Positions 55,088 to 64,000 of a stretch of 64,000 nt of DNA are shown here, in pieces. How positions within the stretch are numbered: the first letter of the stretch is position 1; every line of letters begins with the position of its first letter. Both the position numbers and the translations under genes were made by a program. The DNA is taken from the NCBI GenBank assembly GCA_014155875.1, contig JACEFZ010022401.1, forward strand, positions 118,501 through 182,500. Reading direction: 5' to 3'. The notes below the pieces were generated by a model. It made no database searches. It saw only the letters and a program-made list of their open reading frames with translations, and had not been told where the DNA came from. This stretch comes from Cepaea nemoralis (taxonomy: Eukaryota; Mollusca; Gastropoda; Stylommatophora; Helicidae).

Positions 55088-55468
55088 GTCTTTACGTCCT
55101 TCCTTATTTATATGTGTTATTTTTATGTCTGTACGTGTCTATGTCTGTTTGTATTGGTGTGTCTCTTCCTCCCTATATCTTGTCTTTAGTTGTGCCATTT
55201 GCTCTGTTTCTCCGTGTTCCCATAATTCTCCCTCTCGCGTCTTTCGTTGCGTCTCTTTCTCTGTTTATGCAAGTCTCTCTTGTCTGTCGCTGATTCTCTC
55301 TGTTTCTCTGTCGCTCTATCTGTCAATCTGTCTGTCAGTTGGCCTGTCTCTCTCTCTGCGTGGTCGTCTGTGGTTATCCATTTGTCTGTCTATTCTTGTC
55401 TTACATTGTCTATTCTATGTTTCTCCATCTACCCGTCTGACACCTGTCTATCAGTTTCCCCTCCCACG

Positions 55469-55529
<61 letters not shown>

Positions 55530-55649
55530 TTCTTTCTCTCCCCCCCCCCCCTCATTCTCTTTCTCTTTTTCCATTTGCTGTCTGTATTTTTGTCTTTTGT
55601 TAAATCTGTCAATGTTACTTCGTCTTTGTTCTTTCTCTTGTGTATTTTT

Positions 55650-55684
<35 letters not shown>

Positions 55685-55760
55685 CCACTTCTCTTTGTCT
55701 CTTTTTCGCCATTTTTCTTTTTGCTTTTGTCATTCGTTGTCTCTCTCCACCGTGATAAGT
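55023..55760. repeat. (TC)n, CTGT and pyrimidine-rich tract
   Basis: Pure TC at about 55024-55084 and 55471-55521, a C-run at about 55541-55551 and (CTGT)n at about 55650-55683, set in TC/TG-rich sequence. Long Ser/Leu/Cys-rich frames here are compositional. Confidence 0.9.
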
Positions 55761-56129
55761 TGACAACTCTGCAGCCGAGCAGAGCAGGGCACTCACTTTC
55801 TCCTGATAGTCAGAAATGACTGTCAAAGGCTGAGGTAACAAAACCCCATGTGGATGTGGAAGTCAAGGAGAAACCACCACTTGATGTACAAAAAAATAAA
55901 AAGAAAAAAAGAGTAACAATGACAAACAGCAATATGCTAAGGTAAATGAAGAAATAAGAGATATTCGTGATGAAGGCAAAAGAGAGTTGGTTAAATGAGG
56001 AGTCTAAAAAAATTTAATTAAATTCTATAAAGATTTAAAAAAAAAAATATTATGCACAGACAAATCATTGAGCTCACGGGAAAAAAAAGTTAAGATTACA
56101 TTCAGGGTGTTTAAAATCAAAAACGTAAG
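55761..56129. other. No gene recognised
   Basis: A-rich sequence; no domain. Confidence 0.4.
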
Positions 56130-56262
56130 ACGGCGTGGCCGAATGGATGCCGAGGTAAGGGGTACAACCCCTACACCGGACAGTTGGACTAAAATGTTGA
56201 CCTATCATCCTTGACTTGGGGACGTAAATTACAAGTACCTCTGAAGTCGGAGTGGGATAGCC
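56130..56262 (+). repeat. SINE-D copy
   Basis: GACGGCGTGGCCGAATGGAT head (tRNA-Leu/Ser-like A box), then TTGGACTAAAATGTTGACCT, ATCATCCTTGACTTGGGGAC, GTAAATTACAAGTACCTCTG, AAGTCGGAGTGGGATAGCCG. Not a complete tRNA: the anticodon and T arms do not form. Confidence 0.77.
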
Positions 56263-56596
56263 GGATGGCTAGGGACACTGTTAATAGGGAAAGCTAATCC
56301 ACAAGCAAACTGCAGTCTAGTACGACTAGAAGTAGTTTTATGGACTACGCGTGAGTTGAAAACGAGCGAGCGCATTAAAAAAATACAAATAAAAATAAAT
56401 CAAAAACAGGAAATATTCAAAACAATGTTTTCCTGTAGTGAATTTGAATAACGAAGACACAAACAATAGATTGCACGATTTCTTGCATGGCATATTTCGC
56501 TGCATCTCGTCAGGTACATACTGCAAATATCACACAACTTACGTGAATTAACTTGATAAAAACAGGAAATATGTTATTGGAGGAAGGTGCTATAAT

Positions 56597-56758
56597 GAAG
56601 AGGTGGAATTAGTATATAAAAGATTTATGGAGAAAGGGATGAACTAACAGAAGAAAGTAACTTAGAAGGTCCAGTTATTCTAAAAGAAAACGTCTCTGAC
56701 GCTGTCAAATATATGCAGAAATGAAAAACAGCTGGGCCAGATGGAATCCCAATAGAAT
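56597..56758 (+). pseudogene. LINE RT linker fragment
   Basis: Reads LTEESNLEGPVILKENVSDA, VKYMQK, a stop, then KTAGPDGIPIE, the conserved start of a LINE reverse transcriptase (compare SGKAPGPDSIPAE of LINE-A). Under 170 bp, with at least one stop. Family (D or E) not settled. Confidence 0.65.
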
Positions 56759-56939
56759 CCGTGAGTTGTTATGGCTTCCTCTGTTTCTTGTGCCCTGTCG
56801 GTTCCAGTCTAAGGCTTTTCTGGTTTCACTTTCCTCGTGGTTTCTCATTGTATGCATGAATATTTGCAATTTATTTCTAATCGTTTTCGCTGTCTCCATA
56901 TTTCTCATCTATACATCAATACTTGTTTAACGATAGAAT

Positions 56940-57116
56940 TGAATGTTTTAAGCTGTCAGGTAAGGTTTTATTTTTATTTTTTTTAACTTCCTCAAATTTT
57001 CTAGTGTTGTAAAAGCTCCTATAGTCTTCTATATTCTTAATCTGATATCTTTATCTGTTCCACCTCCTTTGTCTACATTGCTACCCAAGTATGTATATGA
57101 TTCTGAATTACCAAAA
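56940..57116 (-). pseudogene. LINE RT fragment (minus strand)
   Basis: Minus strand: DFGNSESYTYLGSNVDKGGG, then TDKDIRLRI, the conserved block that follows the RT active site (YLGS plus an Ile/Arg-rich helix). Directly upstream (57117-57141) is the GAA tail of another element. Confidence 0.68.
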
Positions 57117-57295
57117 TCTTCTTCTTCTTCTTCTTCTTCTTCAGCGTTCCGAGCCATTGAGGTTCTTTGCAGCAGATACAATCCGTCTCCATTCGTCTCT
57201 CTGGTTGACCTTCTCTTGCCAGTCGTTGATTCCAAGTGCTTGTAGGTCTGTATATATGTTATCTCTCCACCGTTTTCTTGGTCTTCTTTATTATT
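57117..57295 (-). mobile_element. LINE-E 3' end with (GAA)n tail, minus strand
   Basis: Minus strand: RKRWRDNIYTDLQALGINDW, QEKVNQRDEWRRIVSAAKNL, NGSER and a stop at 57141-57143, then about eight GAA units. The same C-terminus as 27610-27687(+). The tail abuts the RT fragment at 56940-57116, so it probably inserted into that older LINE. Confidence 0.78.
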
Positions 57296-57412
57296 ACCAT
57301 AATAATAATTAAAATTACTACGTGAAATAGTAATTATTGTTGCACATTTCTGGCAAGAATCCTTGCTCTTGTAATTAACTTATTATTGTTATTGTTACTG
57401 TTGTTTTTTTTT

Positions 57413-57606
57413 CATATCCTTTACAGGACATCGCTGTCAACACCAGCATCTTTCAGCTGTATGTTGATTTCTTGGCAAGATTACGCTCAGTAGTTTGCCA
57501 TTGCTTTCTGAGCGGCCGGCTCACATATCCCGTAAGTTACCGATGCGATTCGAACCACTGCTGATTCTCACCGTCATCACGTTACCGACGAGAGTATACG
57601 AGATTA
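57413..57606 (-). repeat. SINE-A copy 6
   Basis: CATATCCTTTACAGGACATC, TTGATTTCTTGGCAAGATTA, CGCTCAGTAGTTTGCCATTG, CTTTCTGAGCGGCCGGCTCA and GCGATTCGAACCACTGCTG (B-box-like). Confidence 0.82.
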
Positions 57607-58620
57607 CGGAGAAAAGTGTTATTGTTACTGCTTAAGCTTAACCTAGTAAGAGATTATGAATAAAAGTATTACGAAAGAAAACATAGATAGGACGGGCAGA
57701 ATGTTGGACGGGCCTGCGTGTTCCATTCTTAACCTTTTGAAGCTAAAATAGTTTTGTTCTTTCTCTCTTTCACTCCTCTCTCCCCTCCTCCCTCTCGCAT
57801 TCTCCTTCTCCTATCACTCTCCGTCCTATCTCTATCTCCTACCCCACCTCCTCTATCTCAGACGAAAGCAATTATAATAACTTAATTTCTTGAAATCGTT
57901 TGTATTATGGATTCCTAAATCAAATTTAAAAACGTAATGTGTTAGCACACGCAGAAACTCACGCACGCACGCAAGCACCCAAGCACACACACGCACGCAC
58001 ACACGCACGTACACTCACACACATACGTATATACACACACACACACACACACAAGCCCACATACAGAGACAAGGAACAAATGGTGTAAGGAAAAAGAAAA
58101 CTGTTTCTCTCTCATTATCTTTGTCTCTTGTAAAAAGTAAACGTTAAAGTAAGTGACATGAAATTGTAAACCACATTAAGCGCACAAAAAAAAAAAAAAG
58201 AAATAGCGAGAGAAAGATAAAGATTGGTATGAAGAAAACCGATCTATTTGACAGCTACGTAGATGGAGCGAGGAAAAAAACTCACAAGAAAAACAATGGA
58301 AAATGAAATTTCCTGCGGCAAACTAGATTTCCAGATAGCCTATCTTACGGGGCTACCCTGTTTGCAAGCCATGCCGTGAAGATGGAGAGAAGAATACTCG
58401 GAGACTAGAAAGAGGATTCTAGATAAATGGGATTACACATTAGAGATAGGAAGGGATTAATGGATTCTATGGGTTTTCTGAGGGAGGAGGAAGGATGTAA
58501 GACAAGTTTAAAAGACGTGTCAAAATAGTTGCAAATGAAATGGATGGAGTGTGAATTAGAGGTGAGATGAAATTGATTGCTGGAGGAGGTGGAGGAGAGA
58601 TAGGTGGAGGAGGAGGAGAG
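57607..58620. other. No gene recognised; (CA)n-type repeats at 57950-58055
   Basis: Contains CACGCACG/(CA)n sequence at about 57950-58053 and GA-rich sequence towards the right. No domain. Confidence 0.45.
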
Positions 58621-58910
58621 AAGAAGAAGAAGAAGAAGAAGAAGAAGAAGAAGAAGAAGAAGAAGAAGAAGAAGAAGAAGAAGAAGAAGAAGAAGAAGAA
58701 GAAGGAAAATGAGGCAAAAGACGGAGAAAGTAGCTGACGGAAGCAGCCATCGAAGGAGGCAGGGTTAGGAATTAGAGGATGTGGGAGGAAAGAGGAGTAA
58801 CAGGGAGGAGGAGTGAATAGGAGGGGTCAGGAAACAAGAAAAAAAGAGGAGGAGGAGAGGGAGGAGGAGGAGGAAGGAGAGGAAGAAGAAGAAGATGAAG
58901 AAGAAGATGA

Positions 58911-58973
<63 letters not shown>

Positions 58974-59197
58974 GAAGAAGAAGAAGAAGAAGAAGGAAAA
59001 TGAGGCAAAAGACGGAGAAAGCAGCTGACGGAAGCAGCCATCGAAGGAGGCAGGGTTAGGAATTAGAGGATGAGGGAGGAAAGAGGAGTAACAGGGAGGA
59101 GGAGTGAGTAGGAGGGGTCAGGAAACAAGAAAAAAAGAGGAGGAGGAGAGGGAGGAGGAGGAAGGAGAGGAAGAAGAAGAAGATGAAGAAGAAGATG

Positions 59198-59280
<83 letters not shown>

Positions 59281-59296
59281 AAGAAGAAGAAGAAGA
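58621..59296. repeat. 291-bp tandem duplication with internal (GAA)n and (AAT)n
   Basis: GAGGCAAAAGACGGAGAAAG occurs at 58711 and 59002 (offset 291), each followed by GACGGAAGCAGCCATCGAAG and an AGGAGG-rich stretch, then (AAT)n (about 58913-58972 and 59199-59251), then (GAA)n. The flanking unique parts are nearly identical while the internal microsatellites differ in length. Confidence 0.93.
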
Positions 59297-59919
59297 ATTC
59301 TTAATTACTGATGACAATAAATAATTAAGCATGTCAGAGATATAATGTCAATGTGATTCTTCCAATGAGACACCAACGAAGGTGCGACCTTGATGTAATT
59401 ATAACCAAAATGCTACTGAATCTGTCAGCATTTACACCATAGGATATTGGCTGAGAGAGACGGATCTTCTATCTGTTTCCCTGTAGTGCTATTATCTCAA
59501 ATCTAACGTAAATAAACAAGGCGCCCTTAGTTACCTGTACTCAACATTTCTGGCTACGCGCTGCTATTTACTCAAGGAATTTATACTCTTTTACGACATT
59601 GATATTACTCAATATATAATTCTATGAATACGCTGTAATTTTTGGGCGCCAAGATTAAATAAATAAGTTGTAGTCGGAGCAACTCTGGGGTAATTGCTTG
59701 TTGTCCAGAGCAGACAAACCGGTCTGCTGGACTGGACGTATAGAGATTGAATGGAGTGGACCAAACATAAATAATATCACACACATTGATTGGGTTGGGC
59801 CATCAGACAGAATGGATTCTCTTCTAGACACGTGTAATTAAAGTGGCACGATTAGAAGGGTATGTTCGAGGGTTTGTACAGACACATGCTGGACTGTAGT
59901 GGGGTAATGATACTGTCTG
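59297..59919. other. No gene recognised
   Basis: AT-rich unique sequence, no domain. Confidence 0.4.
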
Positions 59920-60207
59920 GCTGTCTGTCTGTCTCTCTGACCATCTGTCTGTCACTCTCAATGTCTATCTGGTAATCTTTCTATCTAACTCCTTGTCCAT
60001 CCAACCCCCACCCTACCACCGAACGGTCAGTCTGTCTGTCTGTCTGTTTGCCTGTATGTCCGGCCAGCCGTCTTTCTTTCTGTCCGTCCGTCTGTCTTGC
60101 TGCCTCTCTGTTTCTATATCTGTCTCTCTATCTTTCTGCTTGTCCACCAGTCTGTCTGTCTGTCTGTCTGTCCGTCCGTCCGTCCGTCCGCCCGCCCGTC
60201 CGTCCGT
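59920..60207. repeat. (CTGT)n and (CCGT)n tract
   Basis: CTGT-rich sequence changing into CCGT/CCGC units at about 60172-60207. Ser/Val/Cys-rich frames are compositional. Confidence 0.9.
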
Positions 60208-60209
60208 TC

Positions 60210-60345
60210 ATCATCATCATCATCATCATCATTGACCGTCCCTACCATGAGACTGCGACATGTAACATGGCCAACATATTTCTGCTGCCGAGACGTGAGG
60301 TTGTGTATGAGCCAGTCTTCTTCCACGTTTAAATCTGGCAGAATC
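60210..60345 (-). pseudogene. Probable LINE 3' end with (ATG)n tail
   Basis: Minus strand: LNVEEDWLIHNLTSRQQKYV, GHVTCRSLM, then eight ATG/GAT units (60210-60233 on +). The GHV and trinucleotide-tail pattern matches LINE-D 3' ends, but the match is short. Confidence 0.5.
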
Positions 60346-60380
60346 TCGGTATGTTTCTTGTCTTGGGCGGCAATATTCTC

Positions 60381-60806
60381 AGATCTGTTCTGTAACATTC
60401 AAGCTAAACATCCCCAAATCTGTTCTGTAACATTCAAGCTAAACATCCCCAAATCTGTTCTGTAACATTCAAGCTAAACATCCCCAAATCTGTTCTCTAA
60501 CATTCAAGCTAAACATCCCCAAATCTGTTCTCTAACATTCAAGCTAAACATCCCCAAATCTGTTCTGTAACATTCAAGCTAAACATCCCCAAATCTGTTC
60601 TGTAACATTCAAGCTAAACATCCCCAAATCTGTTCTGTAACATTCAAGCTAAACATCCCCAAATCTGCTCTGTAACATTCAAGCTAAACATCCCCAAATC
60701 TGTTCTGTAACATTCAAGCTAAACATCCCCAAATCTGTTCACTAACATTCAAGGTAAACATCCCCAAATCTGTTCTGTAACATTCAGGCAAACATCCCCA
60801 AATCGC
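60381..60806. repeat. 35-bp minisatellite, about 12 copies
   Basis: Unit AAATCTGTTCTGTAACATTC then AAGCTAAACATCCCC, very homogeneous, with TTCTCT, TTCACT and GCTCTG variants. Confidence 0.96.
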
Positions 60807-60861
60807 CTTTTTAGTGACTGATACAGGCCTTTGAAATACAGATGTGTCAATACACAGAAGG

Positions 60862-60865
<4 letters not shown>

Positions 60866-60924
<59 letters not shown>

Positions 60925-61401
60925 GGGAGAGAGAGAGAAAAGGATGGGGTGAGAGGGAGAGAGGGGAGAGAGAGAAAGAGAGAGAGGGAGATCTAGATGA
61001 AGAGAGAGGGAGGGAGAGAGAGAAAGAGAGAGAGAGAGAAACAGGGAGAGAAAGGAAGATCGAGATGAAGAGAGAGGGAGAGAGAGAGGGAGGGAGGGAG
61101 AGAGAAAGAGATGGGGTAAGAGGGAGAGAGGGGAGAGAGAGAAAGAGAGAGAGGGAGTACGAGATGAAGAGAGAGGGAGGGAGAGAGGACAGAGAGAAAG
61201 ATAGAGAGAAAGAGGGAGAGAGAGGGAGATCGAAATGAAGAGAGAGGGAGAGAGGGAGGGAGAGAGAGGGGAGGGAGGGAGAGTGAGAGAGAAAGGGATG
61301 GGGTGAGAGGGAGAGAGGGGAGAGAGAGAAAGAGAGAGAAAAAAAAGAGAGAGATAGAGAAAGAGAAACTGAAAGAGAGAGAGAGATAGAGATAGAGAGA
61401 G

Positions 61402-61436
<35 letters not shown>

Positions 61437-61446
61437 TAGAGAGAGC
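60866..61446. repeat. GA-rich tract
   Basis: Pure (GA)n at about 60867-60920, then GA with GGG, GAAA and GATC interruptions. Sub-blocks (GGGATGGGGTGAGAGGGAGA type) recur near 60940, 61110 and 61295, showing internal duplication. Confidence 0.93.
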
Positions 61447-61495
61447 GCAGCTGTCAAGTCCTCTAGATCAGCTTGCCGAACGTACGATCTGTAGG

Positions 61496-62353
61496 ACATC
61501 AACCATCAACCACCGACCATCCATATGTCTAAATCACCTGTAGGACATAAACCATCGACCATCCATATGTCCAGATCACATGTAGGACATCAACCAATGA
61601 CCATACATATGTCTAAATCACCTGTAGGACATCAACCATCGACCATCCATGTATAAATCACCTCTGGGACATCACCCATCGACCATCCATATGTCCAGAT
61701 CACCTCTGCGAAATCAACCATCGACCATCCATATGTCTAAATAACCTGTAGGACATCAACCATCGTCCATCCATATGTCCAGATCACCTCTGGGACATCA
61801 ACCATCGACCATCCATATGTCCAGATCACATGTAGGACATCAACCAATGACCATCCATATGTCCAGATCGCCTCTAGGACATCAACCATCGACCATCCAT
61901 ATGTCCAGATCACCTGTTGGACATCAACCATCGACCATCCATATGTCCAGATCACCTGTAGGACATCAACCATCGACCATCCATATGTCCAGATCACCTC
62001 TGGGACATTAACCATCGACAATCCATATGTCCAGATCACCTGTAGGACATCAACCATCGATAATCTATATGTCCAGATCACTTGTAGGACATCAACTATC
62101 GATTATCCATATGTCCAGATCACCTGTAAGACTTCAACTATCTATCATCCATATGTCCAGATCACCTGTAGGACTTCAAATATCGACCATCCATATGTCC
62201 AGGTCACCTTTAGGACATCAACCATCGATCTGTAGGACATCAACCATCGACCTGTAAGACATCAACCACTGACCTGTAAGACATCAACCATCGACCTGTA
62301 AGACATCAACCATCGACCTGTAAGACATCAACCATCGACCATCCATATGTCCA
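61496..62353. repeat. 42-bp minisatellite, about 20 copies
   Basis: Unit ACCATCGACCATCCATATGT then CCAGATCACCTGTAGGACATCA. Some units are cut to 24 bp (CCATCGACCTGTAAGACATCA type) at about 62220-62335. The 42-bp period keeps 14-residue repeats open on both strands; not regarded as genes. Confidence 0.95.
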
Positions 62354-62367
62354 TAGTAAAAATTTTA

Positions 62368-62468
62368 CATGTCCCTTGTAGGACGTTGCAATGAAGCCTA
62401 ACCTCAGGTTGATTTACAAGGCAACTTTACGCCCTATAGCTTGCTGTTGCTTTCTGAACGAAAAATCA
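62368..62468 (-). repeat. SINE-A copy 7, partial
   Basis: ACATGTCCCTTGTAGGACGT, TTGATTTACAAGGCAACTTT, ACGCCCTATAGCTTGCTGTT, GCTTTCTGAACG: a diverged 3' half of SINE-A. Confidence 0.65.
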
Positions 62469-62494
62469 ACGTTGACATCCAATTGACATATGGA

Positions 62495-62580
62495 AAAACT
62501 CGCTATCCAGCCATCAGCGCACCAGAAGTTTAAGCGTAAGCTCATTAAACCCGGCGGCCAAGCATCCCTCTATTTCAAAG
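62495..62580 (-). repeat. SINE-D head, partial
   Basis: Minus strand: GCTTGGCCGCCGGGTTTAAT, GAGCTTACGCTTAAACTTCT, GGTGCGCTGATGGCTGG, matching the head of the copy at 54433. Confidence 0.6.
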
Positions 62581-62978
62581 GTACTGCGTTGTATAATACC
62601 TCACTTAGCCACAAATCCGTTAGTTGGAATCAGTCTATACCCCTAACACCTCCCTGCCATTTTACTTGTAAATAAGACTTTCACGCCTTATACCCGGGCC
62701 AGACAAACAAAATACCCCGACCAACTCCCAGTGAGATAATCAGATAAAAGGGAACAGAGGCAGCCACTGTTCCATTACAGAAACCCCCAAAACTAATGAA
62801 GCGAAGCTGTAATTAGCTTTGACGTCACATCCGGGTTAGTGTCTACTATTTTGGTTGGAAGTTGGGCTGTTGGAGTCGCCAGAATCACCAGAAGAGATTT
62901 ATTCTTGGTTCGGCCGTCGTCCCCTGACAGTTGTTGCGTGTTTATCTTCTGAATGTGAATTAATCTTCTCTTGTGGTG
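62581..62978. other. No gene recognised
   Basis: Unique sequence between the SINE-D fragment and the 43-bp repeat. Confidence 0.4.
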
Positions 62979-63183
62979 TAGATTATTTGTTTTGTTGTGT
63001 TTCTCTTTGTGTCTAGAAATGTAGATTATTTGTTTTGTCTTGTTTCTCTTTATGTCTAAAAATGTACATTATTTGTTTTCTCTTGCTTCTCTTTATATCT
63101 GGAAATGTAGATTATTTGTTTCGTTGTCTTTTTATGTCTAGAAATGGTATATTATTTGTTTTGTTTTTGTGTTTCTCTTATGT
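62979..63183. repeat. About 43-bp minisatellite, five diverged copies
   Basis: Units start near 62979, 63021, 63064, 63107 and 63147 with GTAGATTATTTGTTTTGT and CTTTATGTCTAGAAAT. Confidence 0.82.
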
Positions 63184-64000
63184 CTATCCATCCATCCATC
63201 ATGTGCCATGCCGGTAAGCGTGGGCGGTCATGTTCTGCCATCTCACTCGATCACCAGAGTCGTGGATCAGCTCCGTGTTTCTGTCTCGACCATGCCACAA
63301 GGCCAAGCCATCCAGGTACTTGCTTCTAGGTCTTCCCCTTGGTCTGTTCCCCTCGATCTTACCAGTTGTCACCAAATTCTCCAATCCATTTCTTCTCATA
63401 ACATGCCAAAAAATTTTGACTGTCTACGTCTAATTTCTCTAATCAATTTACGATCTTCATTTGTTTCTTGAAGGACTTGTTCATTGGTCTTTCTGGCTGT
63501 CCATGGTATTCTTTGCATTTTCCTCAGAAACCACATCTCTACAGCCATCAGATGTTTTTCAGCCTGACTGCTCATTGTCCAAGCTTCACATCCATATAAA
63601 AGTACAGGTTCAATGTAGCATCTCAACACTCTTTTTCTCGTTTCAATTGACATCTTTTTATTGGTCAATATGTTTTTCATCTTGCTAAAGGCTACTTTTG
63701 CCATGGCGATTCTTGTTCTAATCTCTTCAAGGCATCTCCCATCAGATGTTATTACTGTTCCGAGATAATTGTACCTGCTCACTTGTTGAAGAATATTCCC
63801 ATTTACTTGTATATTACATTGTGGTATTTCGTCCTTCCTAGTGACGACCATAATCTGTGTCTTTTTACAATTTAATTCTAACCCTAGTTGTTCACTGTGT
63901 GTAACAATCGCATCTACTAAATTTTGCAGGTCCTGTTCATTGTCTGCAATCAAGACTGTATCATCTGCATATCTAATGTTATTGATGCATCGTCCCCCAA
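63184..64000 (-). pseudogene. LINE-D reverse transcriptase C-half, 5' part off the window
   Basis: Runs leftwards from the window edge: RYADDTVLIADNEQDLQNLV at the edge (intact YADD), GLELNCKKTQIMVV, YNYLGTVITSDGRCLEEIRT, CYIEPVLLYGCEAWTM, VEMWFLRKMQRIPWTARKTN and IREIRRRQSKFF. A one-base slip in the T-run near 63410 shifts the frame; it continues as MRRNGLENLVTTGKIEGNRP, RGRPRSKYLDGLALWHGRDR and TELIHDSGDRVRWQNM. No RNase H. The 3' end carries a short (GATG)n tail (ATCCATCCATCCATC at about 63186-63200 on +). It is the best preserved LINE-D copy here and was used to recognise the others. Confidence 0.88.

Noticed and set aside
55008..55763. 251-codon Ser/Leu/Cys-rich frame
   Set aside because: Lies on (TC)n and (CTGT)n sequence; overlapping frames are equally open.
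56130..56200. Possible tRNA-Leu/Ser gene (GTGGCCGAATGG)
   Set aside because: Only the D-arm/A-box part is tRNA-like; the anticodon arm, T arm and acceptor pairing are not found, and the sequence belongs to a repeated SINE-like unit.

Overview
The window is eukaryotic repeat DNA. There are no operons, no bacterial-type genes and no complete rRNA or tRNA gene, and I found no exon of a host gene that I can defend. The element types suggest a metazoan: APE-endonuclease LINEs with a C-terminal C2H2 finger, RNase H-bearing LINEs, a Ty3/Gypsy element with a tRNA-Pro-like primer site, hAT and mariner derivatives, tRNA-like SINEs, and very abundant micro- and minisatellites. The LINE proteins look like those that crowd gastropod mollusc genomes (sea-slug type). 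That assignment is inference from recognition; no search was run.

Layout. 1-7.6 kb: an almost intact LINE (called LINE-A, 1-3805), then 45-bp, 34-bp and 14-bp minisatellites. 7.7-13.7 kb: a complete related element (LINE-B, 7747-11725) with a 13-bp target-site duplication, then SINE-like repeats and an RNase H fragment. 13.7-24.5 kb: mostly simple sequence, including a 31-bp satellite of about 20 copies, a palindromic MITE, a 0.5-kb AGT array and a 2.1-kb array of CTAA/CCCA/CCAA blocks. 24.5-32.4 kb: an RNase H-type LINE (LINE-C) split by a hAT MITE, fragments of another LINE family (LINE-D) and GA-rich tracts. 33-40.3 kb: two 5'-truncated LINE-C copies with their own target duplications, one keeping an open frame but lacking key catalytic residues, plus a short internally deleted derivative of LINE-B. 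40.6-45.6 kb: minisatellites, a hAT MITE, a core-deleted mariner, a second LINE-B derivative and SINEs. 45.68-53.61 kb: a young Ty3/Gypsy element whose only ORF fuses Gag to the RNase H end of Pol; its 3' LTR is split by a 1.67-kb retroposon. 53.6-64 kb: minisatellites, GA/CTGT/GAA tracts, SINEs and LINE fragments, ending in a minus-strand LINE-D reverse transcriptase that runs off the window.

How the parts relate. LINE-B supplies both ends of a short non-autonomous family (39725-40228 and about 44026-44505). These presumably depend on LINE-B-type machinery, and the Gag-RNase H element must depend on a complete Gypsy relative for protease, polymerase and integrase. Many LINE 3' ends carry short tandem tails (ATG, GAA, TGATAAC, CTCAA) or abut long arrays of the same unit, which suggests that retroposition seeded part of the microsatellite load. 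The best candidates for something new are the Gag-RNase H LTR element, the LINE-B-derived short family, and the non-coding 1.67-kb retroposon inside the LTR.
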